A stretch of DNA of 7,347 bases from assembly GCA_029263945.1 (NCBI GenBank), contig JARIDM010000062.1, forward strand, positions 1-7,347, in the 5' to 3' direction. How positions within the stretch are numbered: position 1 is the first letter of the stretch; each line of letters opens with the position of its first letter. Source of the DNA: Sporosarcina sp. Lineage in GTDB: Bacteria; Bacillota; Bacilli; Bacillales_A; Planococcaceae. Below the pieces are notes generated by a model. That model was not told the DNA's origin. It did no database searches and was given only the letters and a program-made list of their open reading frames with translations. Positions 1-5,831 of the stretch are shown here, one piece after another. The translations under genes and the position numbers were made by a program.

Positions 1-357
1 ACCATAAGTTTCTAAAATATTATCAACTAAACGAATTCCACCGTATGGATTAATAATACGTTTTAATGGTGAGTCTGTTTGTAGACCCACAATATCTTCT
101 TTTTCTTTAATAATATAACCTGGATTAAAGTTATCAACGCCAGAGATTGCATCCATTTCAATATCAAGTACTTGAACTTTTGATTCTTCTTTTAGAAGTT
201 CCAAGCTACGTGTCCAAAGTGCATCTGAATTTTCACTGATGCCCTCTAAGAAACTATCGTCTCCATTATAAGGTGTATAGTTAGTTTGAATGAAATCTCG
301 TACATTAATTTCTTCTTCCCATTGTCCTGATTTAAAACCTTCCCATGCTTTTGTCAT
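1..357 (-). CDS. pflB: Pyruvate formate-lyase (formate C-acetyltransferase), N-terminal part, cut by window edge
   Basis: Codons 1-119 are visible; the rest lies beyond the left edge. The protein would convert pyruvate and CoA to acetyl-CoA and formate, as a glycyl-radical enzyme in the anaerobic cytoplasm. The translated start (MTKAWEGFKSGQWEEEINVR, then a DFIQTNYTPYNGDDSFLEG segment) matches the typical PFL N-terminus with its W-x-GF-x(3)-W, NY-x-PY-x-GD-x-SFL and later PGYI, VGLQTD and KR-x(4)-P-x-GGIR blocks. The active-site cysteines and the glycine-radical loop are downstream and not visible. The ATG at 355-357 follows AAAAGGAG (366-373, reverse strand) with an 8-nt spacer. An earlier ATG at 363-365 runs into TAA after two codons. 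Divergent from the PAS-HTH regulator across 244 bp that contain palindromes. The family call is secure; the symbol follows the usual naming of the ferredoxin-independent enzyme. Confidence 0.93.
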   Translation of the reverse strand, partial: MTKAWEGFKSGQWEEEINVRDFIQTNYTPYNGDDSFLEGISENSDALWTRSLELLKEESKVQVLDIEMDAISGVDNFNPGYIIKEKEDIVGLQTDSPLKRIINPYGGIRLVDNILETYG

Positions 358-380
358 TACGCCATCTCCTTTTCATTTCC

Positions 381-407
381 ATAATACCAAATATTTCATG
401 ATTGCAA
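381..407 (-). promoter_or_regulatory. Candidate pflB promoter (extended -10)
   Basis: Read on the minus strand there is a TATTAT box (386-381) preceded by TGG, which gives an extended -10 (TGn). A TTGCAA lies 15 bp upstream (402-407), a short spacer, so the -35 is weak. Transcription would begin near 374, leaving a leader of about 17 nt that holds the Shine-Dalgarno site. The TATCAA palindromes sit immediately upstream, centred about 42 and 65 bp before this predicted start. Assigned by eye only. Confidence 0.35.
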
Positions 408-409
408 CC

Positions 410-450
410 TATCAAATTGATATTATTCTATCAAAGCCATATCTTTGATA
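410..450. promoter_or_regulatory. Cluster of TATCAA/TTGATA inverted repeats, putative operator
   Basis: Four copies of the hexamer TATCAA, in alternating orientation, lie in 41 bp: 410-415, 417-422 (inverted), 429-434 and 445-450 (inverted). They form a 13-bp palindrome TATCAA-A-TTGATA (410-422), an overlapping TTGATA-N6-TATCAA (417-434) and a longer pair TATCAAAG-N6-CTTTGATA (429-450). The block lies in the divergent pflB/regulator space, next to the candidate pflB promoter. A dimeric regulator site is a reasonable inference. The binding protein is unknown; the divergently encoded regulator, Rex-like or Crp/Fnr-like proteins are all possible. Confidence 0.5.
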
Positions 451-547
451 AAATAGTTTCAAAATCCACTGATAATACTATGTGTAAGTTTATTATGTAT
501 GTTTTTTCACAAACTTTGCTTTTTAGTCGGGTATCCGCTTTCATTTC

Positions 548-576
548 TTGTAAGATACTTACGAATCTTATATACT
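548..576 (+). promoter_or_regulatory. Promoter of the PAS-HTH regulator gene
   Basis: TTGTAA (548-553) and TATACT (571-576) are separated by exactly 17 bp, giving a good sigma-A-type promoter. The start of transcription would be near 583, about 19 nt before the ATG at 602. AAAGGAG (588-594) supplies the ribosome binding site with a 7-nt spacer. Confidence 0.6.
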
Positions 577-582
577 TAAGAT
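551..582. promoter_or_regulatory. TAAGAT/ATCTTA repeats around the -10 box, putative operator
   Basis: TAAGAT occurs at 551-556, its inverse ATCTTA at 565-570, and TAAGAT again at 577-582. The last two form ATCTTA-N6-TAAGAT, whose six central bases are exactly the TATACT -10 box. The first pair fills most of the -35/-10 spacer. A protein bound here would block the promoter, so autoregulation by the downstream HTH protein is a plausible inference. No binding evidence is available. Confidence 0.4.
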
Positions 583-601
583 AAAGAAAAGGAGAGATTC
601 C

Positions 602-1270
602 ATGAACGAAGCAAATAACCAATTTTTAAGTCAATACATACCATTTGTTGATTTTCTTGCCGAAATTCTGGGAAGAAACTCAGAGATTGTACTACACAAC
701 TTAAAGGATTTAGATTCATCCGTAATCGCAATTCGTAACAACCATATCTCAAATCGTCAGGTTGGTGATCCCGCTACTGACTATGTACTTAGAATGGTTA
801 AACAAGGGTTGGATACTAAGAAACACTTTTCTACTAATTATCGTGATATTTCAAATCGCAACAACCAAAAAATTAAGTCTGCATCACTTTATTTACGAAA
901 AAACAGTGAAATTGTTGGAATGATTTGTGTTAATACCGATGAAACACTTTTTAATGAGATTGAAAAATCAGTTGACGCATTAGAACTTCTTCTTGGAACT
1001 TATCAAGACAACCGTGGGAAAAATAATGTTTCGCGAGAAACTGTTTCTCGCTCTGTCGAAGAGATGGCTCAAAACATCGTTATGGAATTATCCATCCAAA
1101 AAGGAATCTCTATTAATCAATTCAAACAAGATGATAAATATGAGGCTATACAGAAACTCTTCGATAATGGATTCTTCTTATTAAAAGGAGCAGTACCGGA
1201 GGCTTCTGTGGTATTAAAAATTTCAGAACCAACTGTTTATCGTTATTTACAAAATATCAAAGGTAGTTAA
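602..1270 (+). CDS. DauR/YheO-family transcriptional regulator (PAS-like domain plus C-terminal HTH)
   Basis: A 222-residue cytoplasmic DNA-binding protein. Residues about 8-118 match the YheO-type PAS-like sensor domain: EIVLHNL (28-34), VIAIRNNHISNRQVGDPATD (41-60), the KSASLYLR strand (92-99) and GMICVNTD (106-113). Residues about 155-220 match the DauR-type HTH, with a KGAVPEASVVLKISEPTVYR core (195-214) followed by YL and a basic tail. Length is usual for the family. The start is fixed by AAAGGAG 7 nt upstream and a 17-bp-spaced promoter. The named relative, DauR of Pseudomonas, represses D-arginine catabolism, but no such genes are adjacent here, so the ligand is unknown. Being divergent from pflB, with palindromes in between, it may control itself and possibly pflB. 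Its downstream terminator has been split by an insertion sequence. Confidence 0.88.
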   Translation: MNEANNQFLSQYIPFVDFLAEILGRNSEIVLHNLKDLDSSVIAIRNNHISNRQVGDPATDYVLRMVKQGLDTKKHFSTNYRDISNRNNQKIKSASLYLRKNSEIVGMICVNTDETLFNEIEKSVDALELLLGTYQDNRGKNNVSRETVSRSVEEMAQNIVMELSIQKGISINQFKQDDKYEAIQKLFDNGFFLLKGAVPEASVVLKISEPTVYRYLQNIKGS

Positions 1271-1280
1271 ATAATGAAAG

Positions 1281-1292
1281 AACCCTAACTGA
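1281..1292 (+). terminator. Left arm of a hairpin terminator split by the insertion sequence
   Basis: AACCCTAACTGA (1281-1292) lies 10 bp after the regulator stop codon. It is the inverse, with one extra C, of TCAGTTAGGTT (2772-2782) on the far side of the IS, which is followed by ATTTTTG. With the IS removed, the arms would pair over about 11 bp with a loop of only a few bases and a T-tail, forming a typical rho-independent terminator between two convergent genes. Confidence 0.55.
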
Positions 1293-1303
1293 TTCTGAAC
1301 TAC

Positions 1304-1337
1304 CCCCTAAATCCGGATACGGATAAGGGGTTTTTTT
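1304..1337 (+). terminator. T-tailed hairpin at the left end of the IS
   Basis: CCCCT (1304-1308) pairs with AGGGG (1326-1330), and ATCCG (1311-1315) pairs with CGGAT (1320-1324), with a GATA loop, a small internal loop and then seven T (1331-1337). It looks like an intrinsic terminator for transcription entering the element from outside. Its 3' arm contains AAGGGG (1325-1330), the only Shine-Dalgarno-like sequence for the orfA ATG at 1338, so the same hairpin would hide that site in read-through transcripts. It may now end transcripts of the upstream regulator gene. Confidence 0.55.
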
Positions 1338-1877
1338 ATGGCAAAACATAGTTTTGAATTTAATTTGAGAGTGGTTATGGATTATTTAGATAGTGAAGGT
1401 ACTGCTGGTTATTTAAGTAAAAAATATGGTGTTCCCGACGATTCTCAAGTCAAGAAATGGATCAATCAATACAATCAAGTAGGTGATGAAGGCTTAAGAA
1501 AAAAGATGTCAAAAACAAGTTATTCTGATGAATTTAAACTCAGTGAATTACAATGTAGGCAATTCAACAAAACGTACTACCGAGAAACCGAAAATTATTT
1601 CAATATAAATAATCCGTCACTTCTTGCAAATTGGCAGAGATAATATATGGATGAAGGTTTCCATGGGATAGAACGGAGTATTTGGAGGCCGAGTATGCTG
1701 ACTAATAATGAACAAAAAAACAAAACAGTGAAAATCAGCGAATCTGAAAAAGTAGAACTTATAAGATGAAGACATGGAAATGAATTTTTGAAAGCGAGTT
1801 TAGAATATGAAAAAAAGTTGGAAGCCTTAGTTCGACAAAGAGAGCGAAAAACAAAGAAAGACAAAAATAATCCTTGA
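1338..1877 (+). pseudogene. IS3-family transposase OrfA remnant (HTH protein), two internal stops
   Basis: OrfA of IS150-type elements is the DNA-binding half of the transposase. The frame starting at 1338 (MAKHSFEFNLRVVMDYLDSE) continues to TGA at 1875-1877 (179 codons) but is broken by TAA at 1641-1643 and TGA at 1767-1769. Recognisable pieces are the first HTH (about codons 14-45, YLSKKYGVPDDSQVKKWI), the second HTH with NINNPSLLANWQR (codons 89-101), and after the first stop YMDEGFHGIERS, then a charged coiled-coil-like ending (EFLKASLEYEKKLEALVRQR). The frame itself is unshifted, so the damage is point nonsense mutation. A truncated 101-residue HTH peptide could still be made, but nothing suggests selection to keep it. 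Confidence 0.85.
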
Positions 1878-2737
1878 ATGAAGGAAAAAGTATCCCCATA
1901 TGTTATTAAAGATATGGTTTAAAACCTCTGACTTTCCCAAAAGTTTCTTCTATGGGTGGGAAAGAAAACTTCAACTGGTTAGTGATGAAGAAGTTAATCT
2001 AATTAAAAAATCAAAGATGTCGTTGAAGAGTCTAAAAACAGATATGGCTATCGTAGAGTTACACTCAGCCTACGAAACAGAGGCAGTTTAGTTAATCACA
2101 AACGCGTCTTGGCTATTTATACGGGCTAATGGTTTACTTTGCAAATAGTTTTCAAGAAGAATCCGTAAATACAGTTTATACAAGGGGAAGTCAGAAAAAT
2201 ATCGGATAATAATCTTAATAGATCCTTTAACGTGAAAGAACCAAATAAAGTTTGGGTCACAGACGTAACAGAGTTTAAAGTCGGCTAAAAAGACCAAAAG
2301 TTGTATATGTCTCCAATATTGGATTTTTTTTAAAAATGTAATCATATCTTACAAGCTTTCAACAGCACCAACAGTTAAATTTACTACCGATTCATTAGAT
2401 GAAGCATTACAAACGCTACCAAAGACCATTCCCTATTAACTCATTCAGATCAAGGCTTTCACTAACAGAATGCTCAATAAATAAAAAGACTCAACAATAG
2501 AAGTGTAAAACAAAGTATGTCTCAAAAGGGTAATTGCATTTATAATTCACCTAGGGAGAATCTTTTCGAAATATTAAAACAAGCAATGCATTATCGAGAA
2601 GAATTCAACACTATTAAAGATCTAGAAAATGAAATAAAGCAGTATATCAACTGGTATAACAATAAGAGAATTAAAGCAAATTAAAAGGCCTCTCACCTGT
2701 AGAATACAGACAAGAAGCCGGAAAATTAAATTATTAG
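1867..2737 (+). pseudogene. IS3-family transposase OrfB remnant (DDE integrase domain), frameshifted
   Basis: OrfB is the catalytic DDE half of IS3 transposase. The protein can be traced only by switching frames. KKYPHMLLKI...SFFYGWERKL runs from about 1885. RYGYRRVTLSLRNRG...NHKRVLAI runs from about 2016 to TAA at 2127. LNRSFNVKEPNKVWVTDVTE lies near 2214-2273, followed by TAA at 2286. KLYMSPILD, VKFTTDSLDEALQTLPKTIP, LTHSDQGF, MSQKGNC and NLFEILKQAMHYREEF follow, ending LKGLSPVEYRQEAGKLNY with TAG at 2735-2737. All three catalytic acids are still legible: Asp at 2262-2264, Asp at 2448-2450 and Glu at 2556-2558. Their spacing is about 61 and 35 residues, the D-D(35)E pattern of IS3. At least four frame changes and several stops make it non-functional. 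Confidence 0.88.
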
Positions 2738-2752
2738 CCAAAAGTCCGGCTT
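2715..2752. repeat. Inverted repeat near the right IS end
   Basis: AAGCCGGA (2715-2722) and TCCGGCTT (2745-2752) are exact inverse copies separated by 22 bp. They span the OrfB stop codon, and the right arm is part of the terminal inverted repeat. No T-run follows on the plus strand, and only TTCTTG on the minus strand, so it is a weak terminator candidate. It may be a subterminal transposase site. Confidence 0.4.
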
Positions 2753-2771
2753 TAAGGGTTCATTTCATTCT

Positions 2772-2788
2772 TCAGTTAGGTTATTTTT
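2772..2788 (+). terminator. Right arm and T-tail of the hairpin terminator split by the IS
   Basis: TCAGTTAGGTT (2772-2782) followed by ATTTTTG matches the inverse of AACCCTAACTGA at 1281-1292. It now lies almost 1.5 kb from its partner, 8 bp beyond the murA stop codon. Read from murA it would have been the first arm of the same, bidirectional, hairpin. Confidence 0.55.
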
Positions 2789-2795
2789 GTTTGAA

Positions 2796-4058
2796 TTATT
2801 TTTCTTCTCGCCACATTTTGGCACCAAGAGAATTTAGTTTTTCATCAATTTTGTCGTATCCACGATCAATATGATAAATTTCATCAATTTCAGTAACACC
2901 ATCTGCTAATAGAGCTGCAATAACCATACTTGCCCCACCACGTAAGTCTGTGGCTTCTACCTTACTTGCAAATAATTTGCTTGGTCCTGTAATAGTTGCG
3001 CGAGATGATCCTACTTCAATTTCTGCACCCATTCTACGTAAATGTTCACAATGTTTGAAACGTTCACCATAGATAGTTTCTTTTATTGTTGATGCACCCA
3101 CAGCTTGAGTGAGCAATGTTGTAAGTGGTTGTTGGAGGTCTGTTGCAAATCCAGGATATGTTTGTGTTGTAATATCCACAGCTTTTAAATCCTTGGATGT
3201 TCTTATACGAGCATAATCTGCACCGATCTCAATATCAACACCCATTTCAATGAGCTTAGAAGTTAAAGCTTCTAAATGTTGAGGAATAATATTTTTAATG
3301 GTCACATCGTCAGCCAATGCCGCTGCCATAATGATATAAGTTCCCGCTTCAATGCGATCAGGAATTATTTCATGAGGGTGTCCGTGAAGTTTCTCAACAC
3401 CTTCAATCGTAATTTCATTTGTTCCGGCACCACGAACATTAGCTCCCATATTATTTAGGAAGTTTGCAACGTCAATGATTTCTGGTTCTTTCGCAGCATT
3501 TTCTATAATCGTTTTGCCTTCTGCTAAAACAGCAGCTAACATGATATTAATCGTTGCCCCTACAGATTGGAAATCTAAATAAATTTTAGCACCCAATAAT
3601 CTATCAGCTTTTATTTCATAGAATCCTTCAGAATATGTAATTGCTGCACCCAAAGCCTCAAAACCTTTTAAGTGTAAATCAAATGGACGTGGTCCTAAAT
3701 AACAACCGCCTGGCATTTGCATTTTTACATACTTATATTTCCCAAGTAATGAACCCATAAAATAGTATGATGCCCTTAGCTTTGTAACTGCTTCGTGATC
3801 TAAAACAATGTTCTCCATTCCATTTGTATCTATTTGAAAATGAAAAGAACTTGGAGAAGTTACAGAAACATTCAATTCTTCAAGAAGAGTTGAAAGTGAT
3901 TCAACATCAGAAATGTCTGGAACTCCATAAATATCTACCACACTATCACTTGCAAGTATGGCTGCTGGTATTAAAGCTACTGTTGCATTTTTAGCTCCGC
4001 TAATCGAAACTTCTCCTGTTAAACGATGTCCACCTTCAATTTTAATTATTTCCTTCAT
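2796..4058 (-). CDS. murA: UDP-N-acetylglucosamine 1-carboxyvinyltransferase (MurA, MurZ/MurAB-like)
   Basis: Transfers enolpyruvate from PEP to UDP-GlcNAc, the first committed step of peptidoglycan synthesis, in the cytoplasm. The product is 420 residues, normal for the family. Seen: SGAKNA with the substrate Lys23/Asn24, LRASYYFMG (94-102), the catalytic loop MPGGC-x-LGPRP-x-DLHL with Cys119 and Arg124, DRIEAGTY (234-241), TYPGFATDLQQP with Asp307, ERF (332-334), DLRGG (371-375) and HIDRGY (396-401). The Cys-type loop predicts fosfomycin sensitivity. The start at 4058 is chosen because AAAGGAG (4067-4073) lies 8 nt before it; the longer frame from 4088 would begin inside the TATAAT box. Low-GC Gram-positives often have two MurA copies. 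Position downstream of pyrG-fba points to the MurZ/MurAB copy, but the second copy cannot be seen here. The 3' end faces the IS. Confidence 0.95.
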   Translation of the reverse strand: MKEIIKIEGGHRLTGEVSISGAKNATVALIPAAILASDSVVDIYGVPDISDVESLSTLLEELNVSVTSPSSFHFQIDTNGMENIVLDHEAVTKLRASYYFMGSLLGKYKYVKMQMPGGCYLGPRPFDLHLKGFEALGAAITYSEGFYEIKADRLLGAKIYLDFQSVGATINIMLAAVLAEGKTIIENAAKEPEIIDVANFLNNMGANVRGAGTNEITIEGVEKLHGHPHEIIPDRIEAGTYIIMAAALADDVTIKNIIPQHLEALTSKLIEMGVDIEIGADYARIRTSKDLKAVDITTQTYPGFATDLQQPLTTLLTQAVGASTIKETIYGERFKHCEHLRRMGAEIEVGSSRATITGPSKLFASKVEATDLRGGASMVIAALLADGVTEIDEIYHIDRGYDKIDEKLNSLGAKMWREEK

Positions 4059-4066
4059 ATATACAA

Positions 4067-4092
4067 CTCCTTTATTCATTCTTTCCATTATA
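4067..4092 (-). promoter_or_regulatory. murA -10 box and ribosome binding site
   Basis: A perfect TATAAT (4092-4087, minus strand) lies 28 bp upstream of the murA ATG. AAAGGAG (4073-4067) follows with an 8-nt spacer. The -35 region 17 bp upstream (4110-4115) reads TACAAA, a poor match. This would give murA its own transcript in addition to any read-through from the channel gene. Confidence 0.5.
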
Positions 4093-4120
4093 CCTCAGAT
4101 TGCTTCTTATTTGTATCCTA

Positions 4121-4861
4121 TTAATCTTTTGTCGCAATTGTATAAATTGCGGAAACGAAGATAAGCGCTCCAAGGATGTTTCCAAGGTATGAAACACTTA
4201 AATTTAGAAGAATTTCACTTATTTCGATTCCAATAGTCATCTTAGCTGCAGCGAATAGAAAGGTGTTCGCTACACTATGTTGGAATCCAAAATATACAAA
4301 TACAACTATGGGAAACCAAATCCCTACAATTTTACCAATTCCATCTTTTAGTACTATATTTAACCATACAGCTAAACCTACAAACCAGTTAGCCATCATT
4401 CCCGAAACAAAAACCTGCATTACAGACTGCCCAATTTTTGAATTAGTGGTGTTTAAAAGAACTTCATCTAAACCCTTAAACATCCCTAAGAATGAACATA
4501 TATAGGCTATGAATACTGCCCCCACAATATTTCCAATTGATATTACAAACCAATTAGATAACATTTCTTTAGTCGTTACTTTTTTATTTAACCAACTTGT
4601 TCCTACAACCATCATATTTCCAGTGATTAATTCTCCACCTACTAATAAAACAATAATTAAACCTACTGGGAATAATGTTGCTCCAATAAGAGTTCCAAGG
4701 CCTGGCCCAAAATCTCGTACTGCATAAAAATACGCTAAAAAGCCAAAACCAATCATCCCTCCTGCAACAAAAGATAAAACCATTTTAGCGACTAAAGGCT
4801 TATTTATTTTTACAATCCCTAACTCTACTACTTTATTTTTTGCTTCAACTAAACTATACAT
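4121..4861 (-). CDS. Formate/nitrite transporter family channel (FocA/NirC-like)
   Basis: A 246-residue integral membrane protein of the FNT family: pentameric aquaporin-like channels for small monovalent anions such as formate, nitrite or hydrosulfide. Hydrophobic segments lie at about residues 28-48, 58-75, 105-126, 150-169, 179-193 and 222-242, six as expected. Family motifs are GGELITGN (75-82, the first broken-helix loop), GMMANWFVGLAVWL (154-167) and FGFQHSVANTF (191-201), whose His195 matches the central pore histidine of FocA. The start at 4861 is set by GGAGG (4871-4867) 5 nt upstream; a GTG at 4894 lies in the loop of the preceding hairpin and lacks a Shine-Dalgarno site. The N-terminus is shorter than E. 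coli FocA's, lacking most of the tail before the first helix. Substrate is not decidable from sequence; nearby pflB makes formate an attractive guess. The 62-bp gap to murA carries no clear terminator. Confidence 0.9.
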   Translation of the reverse strand: MYSLVEAKNKVVELGIVKINKPLVAKMVLSFVAGGMIGFGFLAYFYAVRDFGPGLGTLIGATLFPVGLIIVLLVGGELITGNMMVVGTSWLNKKVTTKEMLSNWFVISIGNIVGAVFIAYICSFLGMFKGLDEVLLNTTNSKIGQSVMQVFVSGMMANWFVGLAVWLNIVLKDGIGKIVGIWFPIVVFVYFGFQHSVANTFLFAAAKMTIGIEISEILLNLSVSYLGNILGALIFVSAIYTIATKD

Positions 4862-4866
4862 AAGTT

Positions 4867-4871
4867 CCTCC
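4867..4871 (-). promoter_or_regulatory. Ribosome binding site deciding the channel start codon
   Basis: GGAGG on the minus strand, 5 nt before the ATG at 4861-4859. It begins 2 bp after the 3' arm of the fba hairpin, so hairpin and ribosome site are nearly contiguous. Confidence 0.7.
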
Positions 4872-4873
4872 AT

Positions 4874-4919
4874 AATAAAAGGGCTGCATGTCACAATTGC
4901 AACAAGCAGCCCTTTTATT
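4874..4919 (-). terminator. Strong hairpin between fba and the channel gene
   Basis: Read on the minus strand, AATAAAAGGGCTGC (4919-4906) pairs perfectly with GCAGCCCTTTTATT (4887-4874): a 14-bp stem with an 18-nt loop. The GC part is followed by TTTTATT, as in an intrinsic terminator; the A-rich 5' side means it could work in both directions. It starts 14 bp after the fba stop codon. Only 2 bp separate it from the Shine-Dalgarno site of the channel gene, so it could also act as an attenuator or an mRNA-stabilising 3' end. Confidence 0.75.
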
Positions 4920-4933
4920 TTTAACTAAAAAGC

Positions 4934-5800
4934 TTACGCTTTATTTACACTACCGAATGCTGTCATTTTTTCTTTAGCTACATCTTTAATTGCTTGTGCA
5001 CCAGGTGCTAACAATTTACGTGGGTCAAAACCTTTACCTTCAAGGTCTTTTCCTTCTTCAATGTATTTGCGTGTTGCTGCTGCAAAAACTGTTTGACATT
5101 CTGTGTTGATGTTGATTTTTGCAACACCTAGGTCTACTGCTTTTAATGTTTGTTCTTCAGGAATACCTGATCCACCGTGTAATACTAATGGAATATTTCC
5201 TGTAGCATCTTTAATAGCTTGTAATGTTTCGAAGCTTAAGCCTGCCCAGTTTTCAGGATATGCACCATGAATATTACCAATACCTGCTGCTAGGAAGTCA
5301 ATTCCAGTGTCAGCAATAATTTTACATTCTTTTGGATCTGCTAATTCACCCGTACCAACAATTCCATCTTCTTCTCCACCAATTGAACCAACTTCTGCTT
5401 CAACTGATACTCCTAATTCATGAGCAATACGGACGATTTCTTTTGTTTGTGCCAAGTTTTCTTCAAATGGAAGTGCTGATCCATCATACATAACTGATGT
5501 GAATCCAGCTGCCATACATTCTTTAGCTCCTTCGAAGCTACCGTGGTCTAAGTGTAATGCTACTGGAACAGTAATGTTTAACTCTTCTAATAAACCATTA
5601 ACCATACCTACGATTGTTTTATAACCGCCCATGTATTTTCCTGCACCTTCTGAAACTGCAAGTAATACTGGTGATTTCAATTCTTGAGCTGTTTCAAGAA
5701 CTGCTTTTGTCCACTCTAAGTTATTAATATTGATTGCTGGAACAGCGTAATGACCATCACGTGCTGCTTCTAAAATTCCTTTTGCTGAAACTAATGCCAT
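4934..5800 (-). CDS. fba: Class II fructose-bisphosphate aldolase
   Basis: A zinc-dependent cytoplasmic aldolase cleaving fructose 1,6-bisphosphate to dihydroxyacetone phosphate and glyceraldehyde 3-phosphate in glycolysis. The protein has 288 residues, typical of the short Gram-positive class II type. Seen in order: AVPAININN (19-27), HLDHG with metal/catalytic His83, Asp85 and His86, FTSVMYDGS (100-108), EAEVGSIGGEEDG (134-146), GNIHGAY (175-181) with zinc ligand His178, LVLHGGSGIP (205-214) with His208 and the phosphate-binding glycines, and KININTE (228-234). The ATG at 5800 is preceded by AGGAGG (5816-5811) with a 10-nt spacer. It lies 31 bp downstream of pyrG and is probably cotranscribed with it, with a possible extra promoter at the pyrG end. 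The related tagatose-bisphosphate aldolases share these motifs, but the pyrG-fba-murA neighbourhood supports the glycolytic enzyme. Confidence 0.95.
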   Translation of the reverse strand: MALVSAKGILEAARDGHYAVPAININNLEWTKAVLETAQELKSPVLLAVSEGAGKYMGGYKTIVGMVNGLLEELNITVPVALHLDHGSFEGAKECMAAGFTSVMYDGSALPFEENLAQTKEIVRIAHELGVSVEAEVGSIGGEEDGIVGTGELADPKECKIIADTGIDFLAAGIGNIHGAYPENWAGLSFETLQAIKDATGNIPLVLHGGSGIPEEQTLKAVDLGVAKININTECQTVFAAATRKYIEEGKDLEGKGFDPRKLLAPGAQAIKDVAKEKMTAFGSVNKA

Positions 5801-5831
5801 AATTAATCTTCCTCCTGTTTTCTTTACTATA

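Larger units (their letters stand above)
1296..2762 (+). mobile_element. Degenerate IS3-family (IS150-type) insertion sequence
   Basis: About 1,467 bp, a usual length for IS3 elements. The left end reads TGAACTACCCCCTAAATCCG. The right end, read inward, is TGAACCCTTAAAGCCGGA, so the ends are imperfect inverted repeats obeying the 5'-TG...CA-3' rule. The element holds an orfA remnant and an orfB remnant, both on the plus strand. The flanks ATTC (1292-1295) and TTTC (2763-2766) may be a decayed 4-bp target duplication; other boundary choices shifted by 1-4 bp cannot be excluded. Stops, frameshifts and blurred ends show that it is an old, inactive copy. It could move only if a related element supplied transposase. 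Confidence 0.85.

Noticed and set aside
417..434. FNR box (TTGAT-N4-ATCAA) upstream of pflB
   Set aside because: The half-sites match, but the spacing is 8 between TTGAT and ATCAA, not 4, and the 410-422 palindrome has the arms in the opposite order.
402..622. Two overlapping 60-63 codon frames, one on each strand, in the pflB/regulator gap
   Set aside because: They overlap the promoter and palindromes, lack Shine-Dalgarno sites and have no recognisable protein features.
1900..2091. A 63-codon frame inside the IS
   Set aside because: Its first part is a piece of OrfB and its end is an out-of-frame reading of the RYGYRR region, so it is a transposase remnant.
1292..2766. Clean target-site duplication of the IS
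   Set aside because: The best flanks are ATTC and TTTC, one mismatch apart, and shifted boundaries fit about as well, so no exact duplication is claimed.
4059..4088. Ten-residue N-terminal extension of murA from the ATG at 4088
   Set aside because: That ATG is part of the TATAAT-ATGG promoter region and has no ribosome site; the ATG at 4058 has AAAGGAG at ideal distance and matches family N-termini.
4133..4151. CGCAATT-N5-AATTGCG hairpin at the end of the channel gene as a terminator
   Set aside because: It is inside the last codons and is followed by ACAAAAG and not a T-run on the minus strand.
4862..4894. GTG start for the channel gene at 4894
   Set aside because: It lies in the loop of the hairpin without a Shine-Dalgarno site, and the extra residues are encoded by the hairpin stem.
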